64,000 nt of DNA from Burkholderia contaminans (GTDB lineage Bacteria > Pseudomonadota > Gammaproteobacteria > Burkholderiales > Burkholderiaceae), in assembly GCF_029633825.1 (NCBI RefSeq), contig NZ_CP090642.1, positions 496,001 to 560,000 of the forward strand, given 5' to 3'. Position 1 is the stretch's first letter. Every line of letters starts with the position of its first letter. The notes beneath the pieces are model-generated. The model searched no databases, was not told the origin of the DNA, and saw only the letters and a list, made by a program, of their open reading frames with translations. Positions 54,749 through 63,366 of the stretch are shown piece after piece. A program made the translations under genes and the position numbers.

Positions 54749-55053
54749 CCCAGGCTCGGATGTCGCCAAGCACCGCATCCGCTGATGGCGTACCCCCCGC
54801 AACGGGCGATGCTTATGCGGCCATTCTGCTGTTGTATCGAAGCCTGGGCCTATCCAGGTCGCATGCCGGGCCCCGCGGTCCGCGCCTGCAAGCAGGAAGT
54901 TGACCGTTCGCAGTAGGATAGGGCTCTGCTACGCGCAGATCACGAGCGTCGACAACGCGCCTTTGCTGTCCGACGTCCAGGGTTTTCAATGAACGCGATA
55001 CACCGCGATTCCGGCGGTTCGCCAATCAATTTGATCAATTGAAGGATGCAGAC
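54749..55053. other. Gap before glutathione peroxidase
   Basis: A 305-bp gap. Only a GAAGGA ribosome site near its end can be supported; no gene or strong repeat is seen. Confidence 0.45.
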
Positions 55054-55602
55054 ATGAGCACGATTTACGATATTCCCGTCAACGCGATCGACGGCGCGCA
55101 AACAACCCTGCGCGCCTACGAAGGCAAAGTGCTGCTGGTGGTGAACGTGGCGTCCAAATGCGGGCTGACGCCGCAATACGAAGGGCTCGAGGCGCTCTAC
55201 GAAGGCAAGCGCGCGGAAGGTCTCGAAGTGCTGGCGTTCCCCGCCAACAACTTCAAGGGCCAGGAGCCGGGCACCGACGCGGAGATCCAGTCGTTCTGCA
55301 CCGGCACCTTCGGCGTGAAGTTTCCGTTGTTCTCGAAAATCTCCGTGATCGGCGACGACCAGCATCCGCTCTATCGCTCGCTCACCCAGGCGCAGCCGCA
55401 GGCCGCCGGCGACGGCCCGTTCCGTGCGCGCCTCGAAGGCTACGGCATTCAACCGAACCCGGCGCCCGAGGTGCTGTGGAACTTCGAGAAGTTTCTCGTG
55501 AGCCGCACGGGCGAAGTGGTTGCGCGTTTCTCGCCCGATACGACCGCGGACGACCCGAAGCTCGTCGCCGCTATCGATGCGGAGCTGGCCAAGGCCGCGT
55601 AA
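55054..55602 (+). CDS. Glutathione peroxidase (cysteine type)
   Basis: Thiol peroxidase of 182 residues reducing hydroperoxides. The active-site cysteine is C36 in NVASKCGLTPQY, with Q70 (FPANNFKGQEPG) and W142 (VLWNFEKFLV) completing the catalytic tetrad with the nearby Asn. It is cysteine rather than selenocysteine, as usual in bacteria. The start is ATG 55054 after GAAGGA; an in-frame ATG at 55039 is less well placed. It is a single-gene unit. Confidence 0.93.
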   Translation: MSTIYDIPVNAIDGAQTTLRAYEGKVLLVVNVASKCGLTPQYEGLEALYEGKRAEGLEVLAFPANNFKGQEPGTDAEIQSFCTGTFGVKFPLFSKISVIGDDQHPLYRSLTQAQPQAAGDGPFRARLEGYGIQPNPAPEVLWNFEKFLVSRTGEVVARFSPDTTADDPKLVAAIDAELAKAA

Positions 55603-55936
55603 GCCTGCACGCGTGACGCGTGCCAGGACGGATTGCCTGACCTGCACCCGTGGTCGAGGGTGCCAGGGCGGGGCAATCCAACACCATTTCTGCCGACATG
55701 CCACTCGCGCATTGAAGACGGAACGCGACGGGGTGCCTGCCTCGAATGGCGAATGGGGGAATGCGTCAGGCCGACAGGCCATTGAACGGACTGTTGACGT
55801 TGCACGACGTCGTTCGGGATTCCACAGAGAAGATGAGGGCGCTGCTGAAAAAAGTCACGTTGCCCGCTTCGGATCTCAGCGGCCATACGGACAATCGATC
55901 ACGACGTAAACGACGTTTTTCCCTCATTTCAGGCTG

Positions 55937-55948
55937 AATGGCGCCATT
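55937..55948. promoter_or_regulatory. Palindrome AATGGCGCCATT
   Basis: A perfect 12-bp palindrome 54 bases before the GlxA-type regulator start, in a position suited to a repressor or autoregulator site. Confidence 0.4.
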
Positions 55949-55959
55949 TGAGGGTTCCT

Positions 55960-55978
55960 CGTAAAATGCGACTTTACG
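55960..55978. promoter_or_regulatory. Dyad CGTAAA-N7-TTTACG
   Basis: Six-bp arms, seven-base centre, 24 bases before the start codon. It is close enough to overlap the core promoter or leader. Confidence 0.35.
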
Positions 55979-56002
55979 GGATTTTCAGATAACGACTTCG
56001 TC

Positions 56003-56950
56003 ATGCATCGAATCGGATTCTTCGTTTGCCGTGGCTACGATGCGCTCGATCTGGGCGGGCCGCTGTCGGCCTTCAACCAGGTCGCCACGGCGGCAGGCCA
56101 CGCGCCCTATGATCTCCACGTCATCTCGCAGCCCGGTGGACCGGTTCCGGGCAATACGGGCCTGTCGGTCGACACGAAGCCGATCGGAAGGCGCACGTTC
56201 GACACCGTCATCTTCGTGGGCGGTGACATCGATCCGATGCAGACGCCGGAGAACATCGCCGCCGCCAGGAAACTGGGCGCGCGGGCCGCGCGGGTGGCAA
56301 GCGTGTGTACGGGGGCGTTTCTGCTTGGGGAAACCGGCTTGCTGGACGGCTTGAGAGCGACGACGCACTGGCGATACGCGGCTCGATTGCAGTCGCGCTT
56401 CCCGCGCGCCAGGGTCGAAGGCGACAGTATCTATATCGAGGAGGGCCGCATCTGGACGTCGGCGGGCATCGCGTCCGGAATCGACCTGGCGCTCGGCATG
56501 ATTGAACGAGACATGGGTGCGGAGGTTGCGCGCGCTGTCTCCCGGCTTTTGGTGGTTCCGTATCGTCGGCCGGGCGGTCAGTCCCAATTCTCGGCGATGT
56601 CGCAGATGGAGCCGGAATCGGATCGCATCCGCATCGCGCTGAATTTTGCGCGGGAACATCTGGCGGAAGCGTTGCCTGTCGAGCGGCTCGCCGAGGCCGC
56701 AAGCTTGAGTTTGCGGCAGTTCGGGCGCGCATTTCGCCGGGAAACCGGAGAAACGCCTGCGAAGGCGGTCGAGCGCTTGCGTGTCGAAGCGGCGCGGCTG
56801 CGCCTGCAGGGGGGCAGCGAACCGATAGAACAGATTGCGCTGGCCGTTGGGTTCACCGACCCGGAGCGGATGCGCCGGGCCTTCATCAAACTGCATGGGC
56901 ACCCGCCGCAAGCGATTCGACGCGAGAGCCGATCGAACGGCGCGCGCTGA
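56003..56950 (+). CDS. GlxA-family regulator (PfpI-like domain + AraC HTH)
   Basis: Transcription regulator of 315 residues. The N-terminal DJ-1/PfpI-like domain (about 1-185) has MHRIGFFVCRGYDALDLGGP at the start and an elbow SVCTGAFLLGETGLLDG with the cysteine near residue 102, plus RATTHWRYAARL. The C-terminal AraC helix-turn-helix pair spans about 215-305 (AEAASLSLRQFGRAFRRETG, then AVGFTDPERMRRAFIKLHG). It is an activator-type architecture of the kind controlling amino-acid or quaternary-amine catabolism elsewhere. Weak ribosome site at ATG 56003. Confidence 0.9.
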   Translation: MHRIGFFVCRGYDALDLGGPLSAFNQVATAAGHAPYDLHVISQPGGPVPGNTGLSVDTKPIGRRTFDTVIFVGGDIDPMQTPENIAAARKLGARAARVASVCTGAFLLGETGLLDGLRATTHWRYAARLQSRFPRARVEGDSIYIEEGRIWTSAGIASGIDLALGMIERDMGAEVARAVSRLLVVPYRRPGGQSQFSAMSQMEPESDRIRIALNFAREHLAEALPVERLAEAASLSLRQFGRAFRRETGETPAKAVERLRVEAARLRLQGGSEPIEQIALAVGFTDPERMRRAFIKLHGHPPQAIRRESRSNGAR

Positions 56951-57034
56951 TCGACCATCGACCCCTGCCCGGCCGAAGTCCTTCCAACGGACCGGCGGCG
57001 CTTTCGGTAGATCGCCATGCGTTTCGCCAGACGC

Positions 57035-57517
57035 TCAATGGTCGTCCGTGGTCAGCGGGCCGTCATCGTTCCACATGTCACGATGCAACTTCCACGCGCC
57101 GCCCTCTTTCAGAAAGACGAGAGTCTGCTTGCCGCGGTATTTGAGCTTGCCATCGTGGTCGTGGATCTCCGCATCCGACACCTCTGTCACGACCTGGTCG
57201 TTACCGTAGAACTCGTAATTGCTGAACGATACGGTGGCGGGTTTTGATCCGGCATACCCCTTGGTGAAGTACCCGACGATCGCACTGCTTCCCTTGATCT
57301 TGTCGCCTCCGGGCGGCAGGAGCGTACCGTCGCGGGTGTAGAGTCGACCGATCGCCTCGTAATCCCCTCGCGCAAAGGCATCCGCCCATCGCGCATTCTC
57401 GGCCTTGATGGCCGCTTCGGGCGGGCGCGGCGAACCACCGGCAGCCGCCGGTGCGGCGAACGCGAAAAAGGTGACGCAGGCTGCAAGAGCAGCAGTGAAA
57501 ATACGAGTCTGTTGCAT
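57035..57517 (-). CDS. Secreted DUF4440 (SgcJ/EcaC-type) NTF2-fold protein
   Basis: A periplasmic protein of 160 residues. A signal peptide (about 1-26, ending APAAA) precedes an NTF2-like domain with the DUF4440 pattern AAIKAENARWADAFARGDYE, then AIGRLYTRDGTLLPPGG, and the closing YRGKQTLVFLKEGGAWKLHRDMWN. The start chosen is ATG 57517; six codons further upstream another ATG is possible. Function unknown. It is read in the same direction as the next gene but ends that unit. Confidence 0.83.
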   Translation of the reverse strand: MQQTRIFTAALAACVTFFAFAAPAAAGGSPRPPEAAIKAENARWADAFARGDYEAIGRLYTRDGTLLPPGGDKIKGSSAIVGYFTKGYAGSKPATVSFSNYEFYGNDQVVTEVSDAEIHDHDGKLKYRGKQTLVFLKEGGAWKLHRDMWNDDGPLTTDDH

Positions 57518-57642
57518 CGAGTGATTTCCGTGCATGGTTTAAATTGAGAGGACTACAAAAAATAAAGGATGACGCAGGCAATGTCGGTCGCTGTGTTCAT
57601 CGCAGTCTGTAGATGGGCTGGCTCACATTGCCTGCAAGCTCT

Positions 57643-58503
57643 TCAACGAACGCCTGGCACGCGTGCGAGCCCCCTGGATGCACCGGGCAGTTTCTTGTCG
57701 ACCATCGCGATGAGTTCCGGCCGCGCCTCTCTCGGATGGCCGGAGTGGAACGGCGGCGCGGGATCATATTCGATCACGAGCTGCGTGAGCTCGGCGGCCT
57801 GTTGACCGCGCAGCTTCGCGGCCACGCGAAGGGCGAAGTCGATGCCCGCCGTTACACCGCCGCCGCTCATGAACCGGCCGTTGTCGTCTTCGACGAAGCG
57901 CTCGGGCACGGGAATGGCGCCATATTCGGCCAGCTTGTTGACGAAGGCCCAATGGCAGGCGCTTCGCTTTCCATTGAGAATGCCCGTTGCGGCGAGCACG
58001 AGCGATCCGTTGCACACCGACGTCACGTGCCTGGCGCTTTCTGCCAGGCGCCGGATCTGCGCTTGATATGCGGGGCGCATCGGCGCCGACAGATCGGACC
58101 CGCCAGGGACGAGCAGCACGTCCGTCTTGTCGATATCGGCCAGTCGCTCGGTCTTGCCGTACACGACGCCGAATTCGAGCGTCACGTTGCCGCCATTGAG
58201 GCTCGCGTAGCGAACGTTCGTATTCGGTAGCCGATGGAAGACCTCGCTGGGGCCGGCGAAGTCGAGCAGCGTCCCGCCGTCGTAATTGACGATCAGGATA
58301 TCGAGCGGATCATTCGGGGCAAGTGCGCCGTCGCTGCCGGACTGTGCGAGCGCAGGCGCGGTGTGTCCAAGCAAGGCGCCGCCACCGAGGACGGCGCCGA
58401 GCGTGGCGATGCTGCCGAACTTGAGCGCATCGCGGCGCGATCGACCGGCTCGGGTGAGTGGAGGTCCGGAAGTATTGTTTTCGCTACTGTCGGTCAAGAT
58501 CAT
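57643..58503 (-). CDS. Tat-exported DJ-1/PfpI-family protein
   Basis: A periplasmic PfpI-type protein of 286 residues. A twin-arginine signal (GRSRRDALKFG) with hydrophobic core (SIATLGAVLGGGALLG) ends near ALAQ at about residue 53. The PfpI domain has ILIVNYDGGTLLDFAGPSEV and the nucleophile elbow TSVCNGSLVLAATGIL. The start is ATG 58503 after AGGAG; a longer frame overlaps the SDR gene. The family contains isocyanide hydratases and other cysteine hydrolases; export through Tat suggests a folded or cofactor-bearing enzyme. It probably belongs to the SDR gene's operon. Confidence 0.85.
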   Translation of the reverse strand: MILTDSSENNTSGPPLTRAGRSRRDALKFGSIATLGAVLGGGALLGHTAPALAQSGSDGALAPNDPLDILIVNYDGGTLLDFAGPSEVFHRLPNTNVRYASLNGGNVTLEFGVVYGKTERLADIDKTDVLLVPGGSDLSAPMRPAYQAQIRRLAESARHVTSVCNGSLVLAATGILNGKRSACHWAFVNKLAEYGAIPVPERFVEDDNGRFMSGGGVTAGIDFALRVAAKLRGQQAAELTQLVIEYDPAPPFHSGHPREARPELIAMVDKKLPGASRGLARVPGVR

Positions 58504-58639
58504 TTCTCCTTGCACGTCGGCCCCGCTGCGAGCGCTACCGGGCTGGGCCGAGTGAAATAGCCGCCGCGACTCAAAGCGTGGCGGACGTGAGGTCAGTAAG
58601 GTGGATGAGCCGCGATCACGCGCAGGGCTCGCCGCAGGC

Positions 58640-59386
58640 TCAAAGCTGCGACGCGCCGCCGTCGACGACCAGCTCGGTGCCGACGACATACGAGGATTCG
58701 TCGCTGGCGAGATAGAGCGCGGCGTTGGCGATGTCCTCGGCGCTGCCCATGCGGCCCACCGGAATGGCGCCGGCGAACTCGGCCTTGCGGTCGCGAACCC
58801 ATTCGTCCGGCATGCCCCACCTGGTCAGCAGCGGCGTGTCGATCGCGCCGGGTGCGATCGCGTTGAAGCGGATCTTCCGGTCGAGAAACTCGTAGGACCA
58901 ACTGCGGGCCAGCGATCGCACGGCGGCCTTCGCGGCTGCCGTCAACGAGATGCCGTGCTTGCCGGTCTGCGCGACGAACGAGGTGTTGAGAATGACGGAC
59001 GAGCCCTCTCGCAAGTGCGGCAGCACCGCCTGAAGCGTGAACACCACGCCTTTGACGTTGATGTCCATGATCTCGTCGTAGAGCGCATCGTCGATATCGT
59101 TGAGTGCGGACGGGAACGCCCAGCCGGCGTTCGCGAACACGATATCCAGGCCGCCGAACTTCTCGTCGATCTCGGCGGCAATCGACCGCATGTCCTCGAT
59201 CGAACGGACGTCGCCCCTGAGAACGAGCGCATGACCACCGAGTTCGTCCTTCACGCGCTCGAATACAGCCTCGTCGCGCCCCGTCACTGCGACGCGGGCG
59301 CCTTCCGCGATGAACCGCTTCGCGGTGGCAAGACCGATGCCACTGGTACCGCCGGTGATTAACGCCGACTTGTTTTTAAGCCTCAT
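58640..59386 (-). CDS. SDR-family oxidoreductase lacking the catalytic tyrosine
   Basis: Short-chain dehydrogenase of 248 residues. The NAD(P) fold is intact: TGGTSGIG at 11-18, D59-V60, NAG at 86-88 and N110. The active-site Ser136 (NTSFV) and K153 are present, but the expected Tyr-x-x-x-Lys is Thr149-A-A-A-K153 (codon ACG at that point). The C-terminus is the normal NAPGxxxTP-type (NAIAPGAIDTPL), ending YVVGTELVVDGG. The start is ATG 59386 after AAGGAG. It may be a catalytically altered or binding-only SDR, or use another proton donor. Confidence 0.88.
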   Translation of the reverse strand: MRLKNKSALITGGTSGIGLATAKRFIAEGARVAVTGRDEAVFERVKDELGGHALVLRGDVRSIEDMRSIAAEIDEKFGGLDIVFANAGWAFPSALNDIDDALYDEIMDINVKGVVFTLQAVLPHLREGSSVILNTSFVAQTGKHGISLTAAAKAAVRSLARSWSYEFLDRKIRFNAIAPGAIDTPLLTRWGMPDEWVRDRKAEFAGAIPVGRMGSAEDIANAALYLASDESSYVVGTELVVDGGASQL

Positions 59387-59602
59387 CTTCTGCTCCTTTC
59401 CACGTCGTGATTGATCGGGCAGAAAGCGCAAGACGCGATGGCGTTTGTGCGTTTCCCTGCTCGATCTTCCACGTGCAGTATGGAGCGCGAAGCCGATGGC
59501 ACAAAGGTCGAATAACCCTCAAAAAACGCCACATGGATCAGGCGGGTGACTCATGTATTTCGGCGTGAGGTGGCGGCATCGCACGTCCGTACGCGTGTGG
59601 CC

Positions 59603-60448
59603 TCAGCCTTCATTCTCGTAAAGCAACCCATACCCGCCGTTCGTCCGCTTGATGCGTGCGAACCCGAGTTCCCCCAGATGCATGCCGGCGATCAGAAGCC
59701 CGTCCGCGCTGACCTGATCGAGAAGGCGTGACCGTGTAGCGGCTGCCAGCGATGCATCGTGATCGAACGCAATCGATACGTCCGGCCGCTGAATCTGGAT
59801 ATGCGGAAAGTGCACCACATCCCCCCACACGAGCAGACCTTGATCGCGGGATTCAAGAACATATCCGGTGTGTCCATCGGTGTGTCCGGGCAGCGGCAGC
59901 GCGCTGATACCGGGGAGCACTTGTCCATCGTCGAACATGCGAAGCCTGTCGACATAAGCGTCGAACACCTGACGCGCCTTCGCAAAGTTGCCGCGGGCCC
60001 GCTCGCTGGCGCGACCGAGATTTCCGTCGTCCTGCCAGAACTTGACCTCTTGCTGATGGACGACCAGCTCGGCATGTGGAAACGCGACCTGTCCTGCATC
60101 ATTCACCAGCCCGCCGACGTGATCGGGATGCGCGTGGGTAAGCAGGATGGTGTCGATCGCAGCGGGTTCGATACCGGCAAGCGCCAGGTTGGTCCGGAGT
60201 TGGCCGCCCCATTGCTTGAACCCGCCAGCCCCGCCGTCGATGAGCACGGTGTGGCCCGCTCCGCGTACGACGTAGCAATTGATATGAACGGCCGCCGGCT
60301 CTTTCTGCCCCGCATCACGCTGCATTTTTGATGCGTCATCCGAATCGATATTCGACAGGAAGTCGAGGCTCGCAGTGAGGTATCCATCGCTGATCGCGGT
60401 AATCGTGAAGTCGCCGACTTGCTGAACGGGAAAGGTAAGGGTGGACAT
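59603..60448 (-). CDS. MBL-fold metallo-hydrolase
   Basis: Metallo-beta-lactamase-fold hydrolase of 281 residues. The zinc motif is THAHPDHVGG with H105, H107, D109 and H110; the later metal ligands appear in LPLPGHTDGHTGY and VWGDVVHFPHIQI. This pattern is typical of lactonases and other quorum-signal or thioester hydrolases. It is the third gene of an operon after the tautomerase, 18 bases downstream of that gene. No signal peptide, so it is cytoplasmic. Lactonase activity is possible but not proven by motif. Confidence 0.9.
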   Translation of the reverse strand: MSTLTFPVQQVGDFTITAISDGYLTASLDFLSNIDSDDASKMQRDAGQKEPAAVHINCYVVRGAGHTVLIDGGAGGFKQWGGQLRTNLALAGIEPAAIDTILLTHAHPDHVGGLVNDAGQVAFPHAELVVHQQEVKFWQDDGNLGRASERARGNFAKARQVFDAYVDRLRMFDDGQVLPGISALPLPGHTDGHTGYVLESRDQGLLVWGDVVHFPHIQIQRPDVSIAFDHDASLAAATRSRLLDQVSADGLLIAGMHLGELGFARIKRTNGGYGLLYENEG

Positions 60449-60466
60449 CGTGTTGCTCCGAATCGG

Positions 60467-60793
60467 CTAATTGCGGGCGTGAAGGTTCGACGCGGTGTAA
60501 CCGAAACACCGAATGCGCGCCGTGAGGCCGGTGCGGCGAACGATCGCCTGATCCAGCGCTTCCATGAACCGGTTCATGACCTCCGGCGTGCGACGCGTGC
60601 CGACGCGATACCGGATGTCGGCGAAGACGGGACGTCCATGCCCGTGCCGAACCGCCAGGAAAATGACGTGGACGTTCTTGAGTTCAGCCTCAAGCACCTG
60701 CGTGCAGAGCTCGACGCAGTCGCGCGACAGCTCGGCAAGGCTTTCATCAGCCGGCATCCGCTTCGCGTCGACCGAAATCGTGACGTTCGGCAT
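60467..60793 (-). CDS. Tautomerase-family protein
   Basis: A 108-residue protein of the 4-oxalocrotonate tautomerase superfamily. Met1 is followed by Pro2 (MPNVTISVDAKRM), and removal of Met exposes the catalytic N-terminal proline. Its length fits the longer members (malonate-semialdehyde decarboxylase or cis-CaaD-like) more than the 62-residue 4-OT. Six bases separate it from the upstream gene. Middle gene of a three-gene operon. Confidence 0.85.
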   Translation of the reverse strand: MPNVTISVDAKRMPADESLAELSRDCVELCTQVLEAELKNVHVIFLAVRHGHGRPVFADIRYRVGTRRTPEVMNRFMEALDQAIVRRTGLTARIRCFGYTASNLHARN

Positions 60794-60799
60794 CGCGGT

Positions 60800-61342
60800 C
60801 TACTCCTGCGCAATCGAAAGGGCGTGTGTGCTCGTCAACTGCTCCGTCATCGGTGCGTAAAGGTGAATACCTTCGGGGAGCGCCTCGACAAGCCGCGCGC
60901 TATTCCGTGGCACGACGGCGAGCCAACGGCGCGCCGGAAACTTCTCCAGCGCAACGGCCTGCATGGCCAGCGGTTCGAGGCCCAATCGAAGCAGCGAATC
61001 CGGGCCATCGGCGCTCAGTGCGAGATGTTCACCGTCCTTTACCGCCGGCGCGAAGCCGATATCGCTGTAGAGATTCCGGTGCCAGTCGGTGATGTGCCGT
61101 TGCCATTTCGCGAAATTGCCGCCGCCTTTCCGGCGATATTCGTCGCCGGTCAGGACATCGAGGCCGTCGATCGTGTGGATCGCCAGATAGACCGGGCAAC
61201 CGCGGGTGATCGCCTTGAACCGCTGCGACGTGTGAAACCCCGTGACCGAGATCAGGGCGGGCAGCTTTTCAAGGCTGTAGAAGTCGTTCCATTCGGCTTC
61301 GCTGTCGAGGTCGGCGAAGCTGCATTCCACGGTGTAGATCAT
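60800..61342 (-). CDS. Hypothetical protein with ferredoxin-like N-terminus
   Basis: A soluble protein of 180 residues. It opens MIYTVECSFADLDSEAEWND, then FYSLEKLPALISVTGFHTSQRF, a strand-helix-strand pattern resembling dimeric alpha-beta barrel (EthD/DUF4286-like) proteins. A second, similar half may follow, with EKFPARRWLAVVPRNSARLV near its end. The start is ATG 61342 after AAAGGAC; a longer frame adds 14 residues with no support. First gene of the operon with the tautomerase and MBL enzyme. Function unknown. Confidence 0.72.
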   Translation of the reverse strand: MIYTVECSFADLDSEAEWNDFYSLEKLPALISVTGFHTSQRFKAITRGCPVYLAIHTIDGLDVLTGDEYRRKGGGNFAKWQRHITDWHRNLYSDIGFAPAVKDGEHLALSADGPDSLLRLGLEPLAMQAVALEKFPARRWLAVVPRNSARLVEALPEGIHLYAPMTEQLTSTHALSIAQE

Positions 61343-61508
61343 GGGTTTGTCCTTTGGGCAGGGTGCGCATCCATCCGCGAACATGTGATGTTCAGTGCGC
61401 TAACGTAATGCTAAGCTCGCCATTCCGCGCCATAAAACGAAATAAAGTCAGCCTTCAGTGACATTTACTCAAGCTGATGGCGAACATATCCCGACCCACG
61501 AGACTTCC

Positions 61509-62414
61509 ATGTCCCGCAAGATTCCAAGCAATTCCGCACTCCAGGTGTTCGAAGCCGCGGCCAGACACGGCAGCTTTGCCCGAGCCGCCGAGGAGCTGGC
61601 ACGCACCGAGGGTGCCGTGAGCCGTCAGATCGGCCGGCTGGAGGCGTTCCTGGGCGTCACGCTCTTCGAGCGAATCGGCAACCGGGTGCGGCTGGCGCCG
61701 AACGGTGCGCGCTATGCGGTGCAGGTTCGCGAGATTCTGGATCGGCTCGAACGGGACAGCCTGTACCTGATGGGGCAGCCGATCGAAGGCGCGAGCCTCG
61801 ATATCGCCGCGATCCCGACCTTCGCCACCCGCTGGTTGATCCCCCGGCTGAAACATTTTCAGGACCGGCATCCGAACATCACCGTGCATATCGCCGAGCG
61901 GATGGAGCCGTTCCTGCTGGCCGGGAGCGGTTTCGACGCAGCGATTCATTTCGAGCATCCGGCCTGGGTGGGGATGCATCTGCATCCGCTGCTGGAGGAA
62001 GTGCTGGTGCCCGTCTGCAGTCCGGCGCTGCTCGCCGGCGCCGGGAAGAACCCGTCGCTGGATGCATTGCCGCGTCTTCACCGGCGACAGAACCCGGACG
62101 CATGGCAGGCTTATGCGCAGGCGTGCGGCATCGTGCTGACCAACTCGGCGGTGGGCGCGCGCTACGACCTTCATTCGATGCTGATCGAAGCGGCGCTGGC
62201 CGGCCTCGGTGTCGCGCTGGTGCCGCGCCTGTACATCGATGCGGAGCTCGAGCAGGGCCGGCTGGTCGCACCGTGGCCGGCGGGAAAGACGGTGACGAAA
62301 AACTTCTGCCTCGTGCTGCCCGAACCGATCGAGTTGGCCAACGGGCCGTTGCAGGCCTTCGCGACATGGATGCTGGATGAAGCACGGGGATTGGCGCCGC
62401 ACGGTAGCGCCTGA
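61509..62414 (+). CDS. LysR-family regulator (GcvA-like) divergent from the tautomerase operon
   Basis: Regulator of 301 residues. The helix-turn-helix spans about 1-62 (NSALQVFEAAARHGSFARAA, then EGAVSRQIGRLEAFLG), and the effector domain about 90-290 with the GcvA-type DIAAIPTFATRWLIPRLKHF. The start chosen is ATG 61509, which gives the standard family opening; GTG 61458 in the same frame would add 17 residues. It is separated from the three-gene operon by 166 bp in divergent orientation, so it is the probable regulator of that operon. Confidence 0.87.
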   Translation: MSRKIPSNSALQVFEAAARHGSFARAAEELARTEGAVSRQIGRLEAFLGVTLFERIGNRVRLAPNGARYAVQVREILDRLERDSLYLMGQPIEGASLDIAAIPTFATRWLIPRLKHFQDRHPNITVHIAERMEPFLLAGSGFDAAIHFEHPAWVGMHLHPLLEEVLVPVCSPALLAGAGKNPSLDALPRLHRRQNPDAWQAYAQACGIVLTNSAVGARYDLHSMLIEAALAGLGVALVPRLYIDAELEQGRLVAPWPAGKTVTKNFCLVLPEPIELANGPLQAFATWMLDEARGLAPHGSA

Positions 62415-62518
62415 CGCTCGTCGCCCAACCGTGACGCTTGCGAAGGCAGCTTCGCCAGGCCGATGCGCCGCGCCGCGCTCGGGTACACTCGTGATCCCGT
62501 CACGCACGCGGCACCAGC

Positions 62519-63322
62519 ATGGACAGTCAGCTTTGGATCATCTGCGGGCTTACCTTCGTCATCCATATGATCGCGACACTGGCGTATGCCGTGCGGATCG
62601 CCGGCGTGCGCACGCGTCGCATCGCGTTGTCGTTTTCATTGTTCGGGATCATCGCGCTGGTGTCCCGAACGGCCAATTCCTTTCAGGGGCCGTTCATCGC
62701 GAAACGCGTTGAAATGGACATCGCGCACCGGATGGGGAGCGGGTTGCTGGCCGACTTCCGGTGGTTCCTGCTGTCCGCCACCGTGGCGACCATCGTCGGG
62801 TCGTTCCTGATCCCGACATTTCAGCGCTATTTCAGTCGCGCCGTCGAACACTTCCAGGTGAACCGCTCGATTCCCCGCCTGCTGCTGCATGCGTGCAGTC
62901 GCGCCGGGATCAACTATCTGCGCGTCGGCGCGCGACTGCCTTCGAGCCAGAACGTCACGCAACTGACCGCGAACACCGGCGTGTCGTGGCGCGTCATTGC
63001 GTTGAACGTCGCCGCGATGGCGATCTGGACGGTCGGCGTATTCGCGTCGCTGTACGCGGGCTACCTGAAGCCCGAGCTGAGAGTGACATGCGCGAACCTG
63101 TCGTCCGTCATCAACGGTTTCGCGACCGTCGTGCTGGCGGTCGTCATCGACCCGCAGGTTTCCGTCATGACCGACGACGTCATCGAAGGGCGGATCTCGG
63201 AGAACAGCTTTCGGCGGGCCATCACGACACTCGCCGGCGCACGCGTGCTCGGCACGGTGTGTGCGCAGGCGGTGCTCGTTCCGGCCGCGCTCGTCATCGT
63301 GCGCGTCGCCGAGCTGATCTAG
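62519..63322 (+). CDS. Lipid II flippase Amj-family membrane protein
   Basis: A membrane protein of 267 residues with about six helices, similar in length (268) and layout to the Amj/DUF2837 family, the alternative lipid II flippase of Bacillus. Typical segments are LFGIIALVSRTANSFQGPFI near 41-60, INGFATVVLAVVIDPQVSVM and TDDVIEGRISENSFRRAITT near the end. Those features suggest movement of undecaprenyl-linked precursors across the inner membrane, beside the main MurJ flippase. The assignment is by fold and motif. It starts at ATG 62519 with a weak site. Confidence 0.8.
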   Translation: MDSQLWIICGLTFVIHMIATLAYAVRIAGVRTRRIALSFSLFGIIALVSRTANSFQGPFIAKRVEMDIAHRMGSGLLADFRWFLLSATVATIVGSFLIPTFQRYFSRAVEHFQVNRSIPRLLLHACSRAGINYLRVGARLPSSQNVTQLTANTGVSWRVIALNVAAMAIWTVGVFASLYAGYLKPELRVTCANLSSVINGFATVVLAVVIDPQVSVMTDDVIEGRISENSFRRAITTLAGARVLGTVCAQAVLVPAALVIVRVAELI

Positions 63323-63366
63323 CGCTGCACCCGGACAACCGGCAATCTCTCCCGCGGACCATCGCC

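Larger units (their letters stand above)
55603..56002. other. Promoter region of the GlxA-type regulator, two palindromes
   Basis: A 400-bp gap. It contains the perfect 12-bp palindrome AATGGCGCCATT at 55937-55948 and the dyad CGTAAA-N7-TTTACG at 55960-55978, both just upstream of the start at 56003. No gene is supported. Confidence 0.5.
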
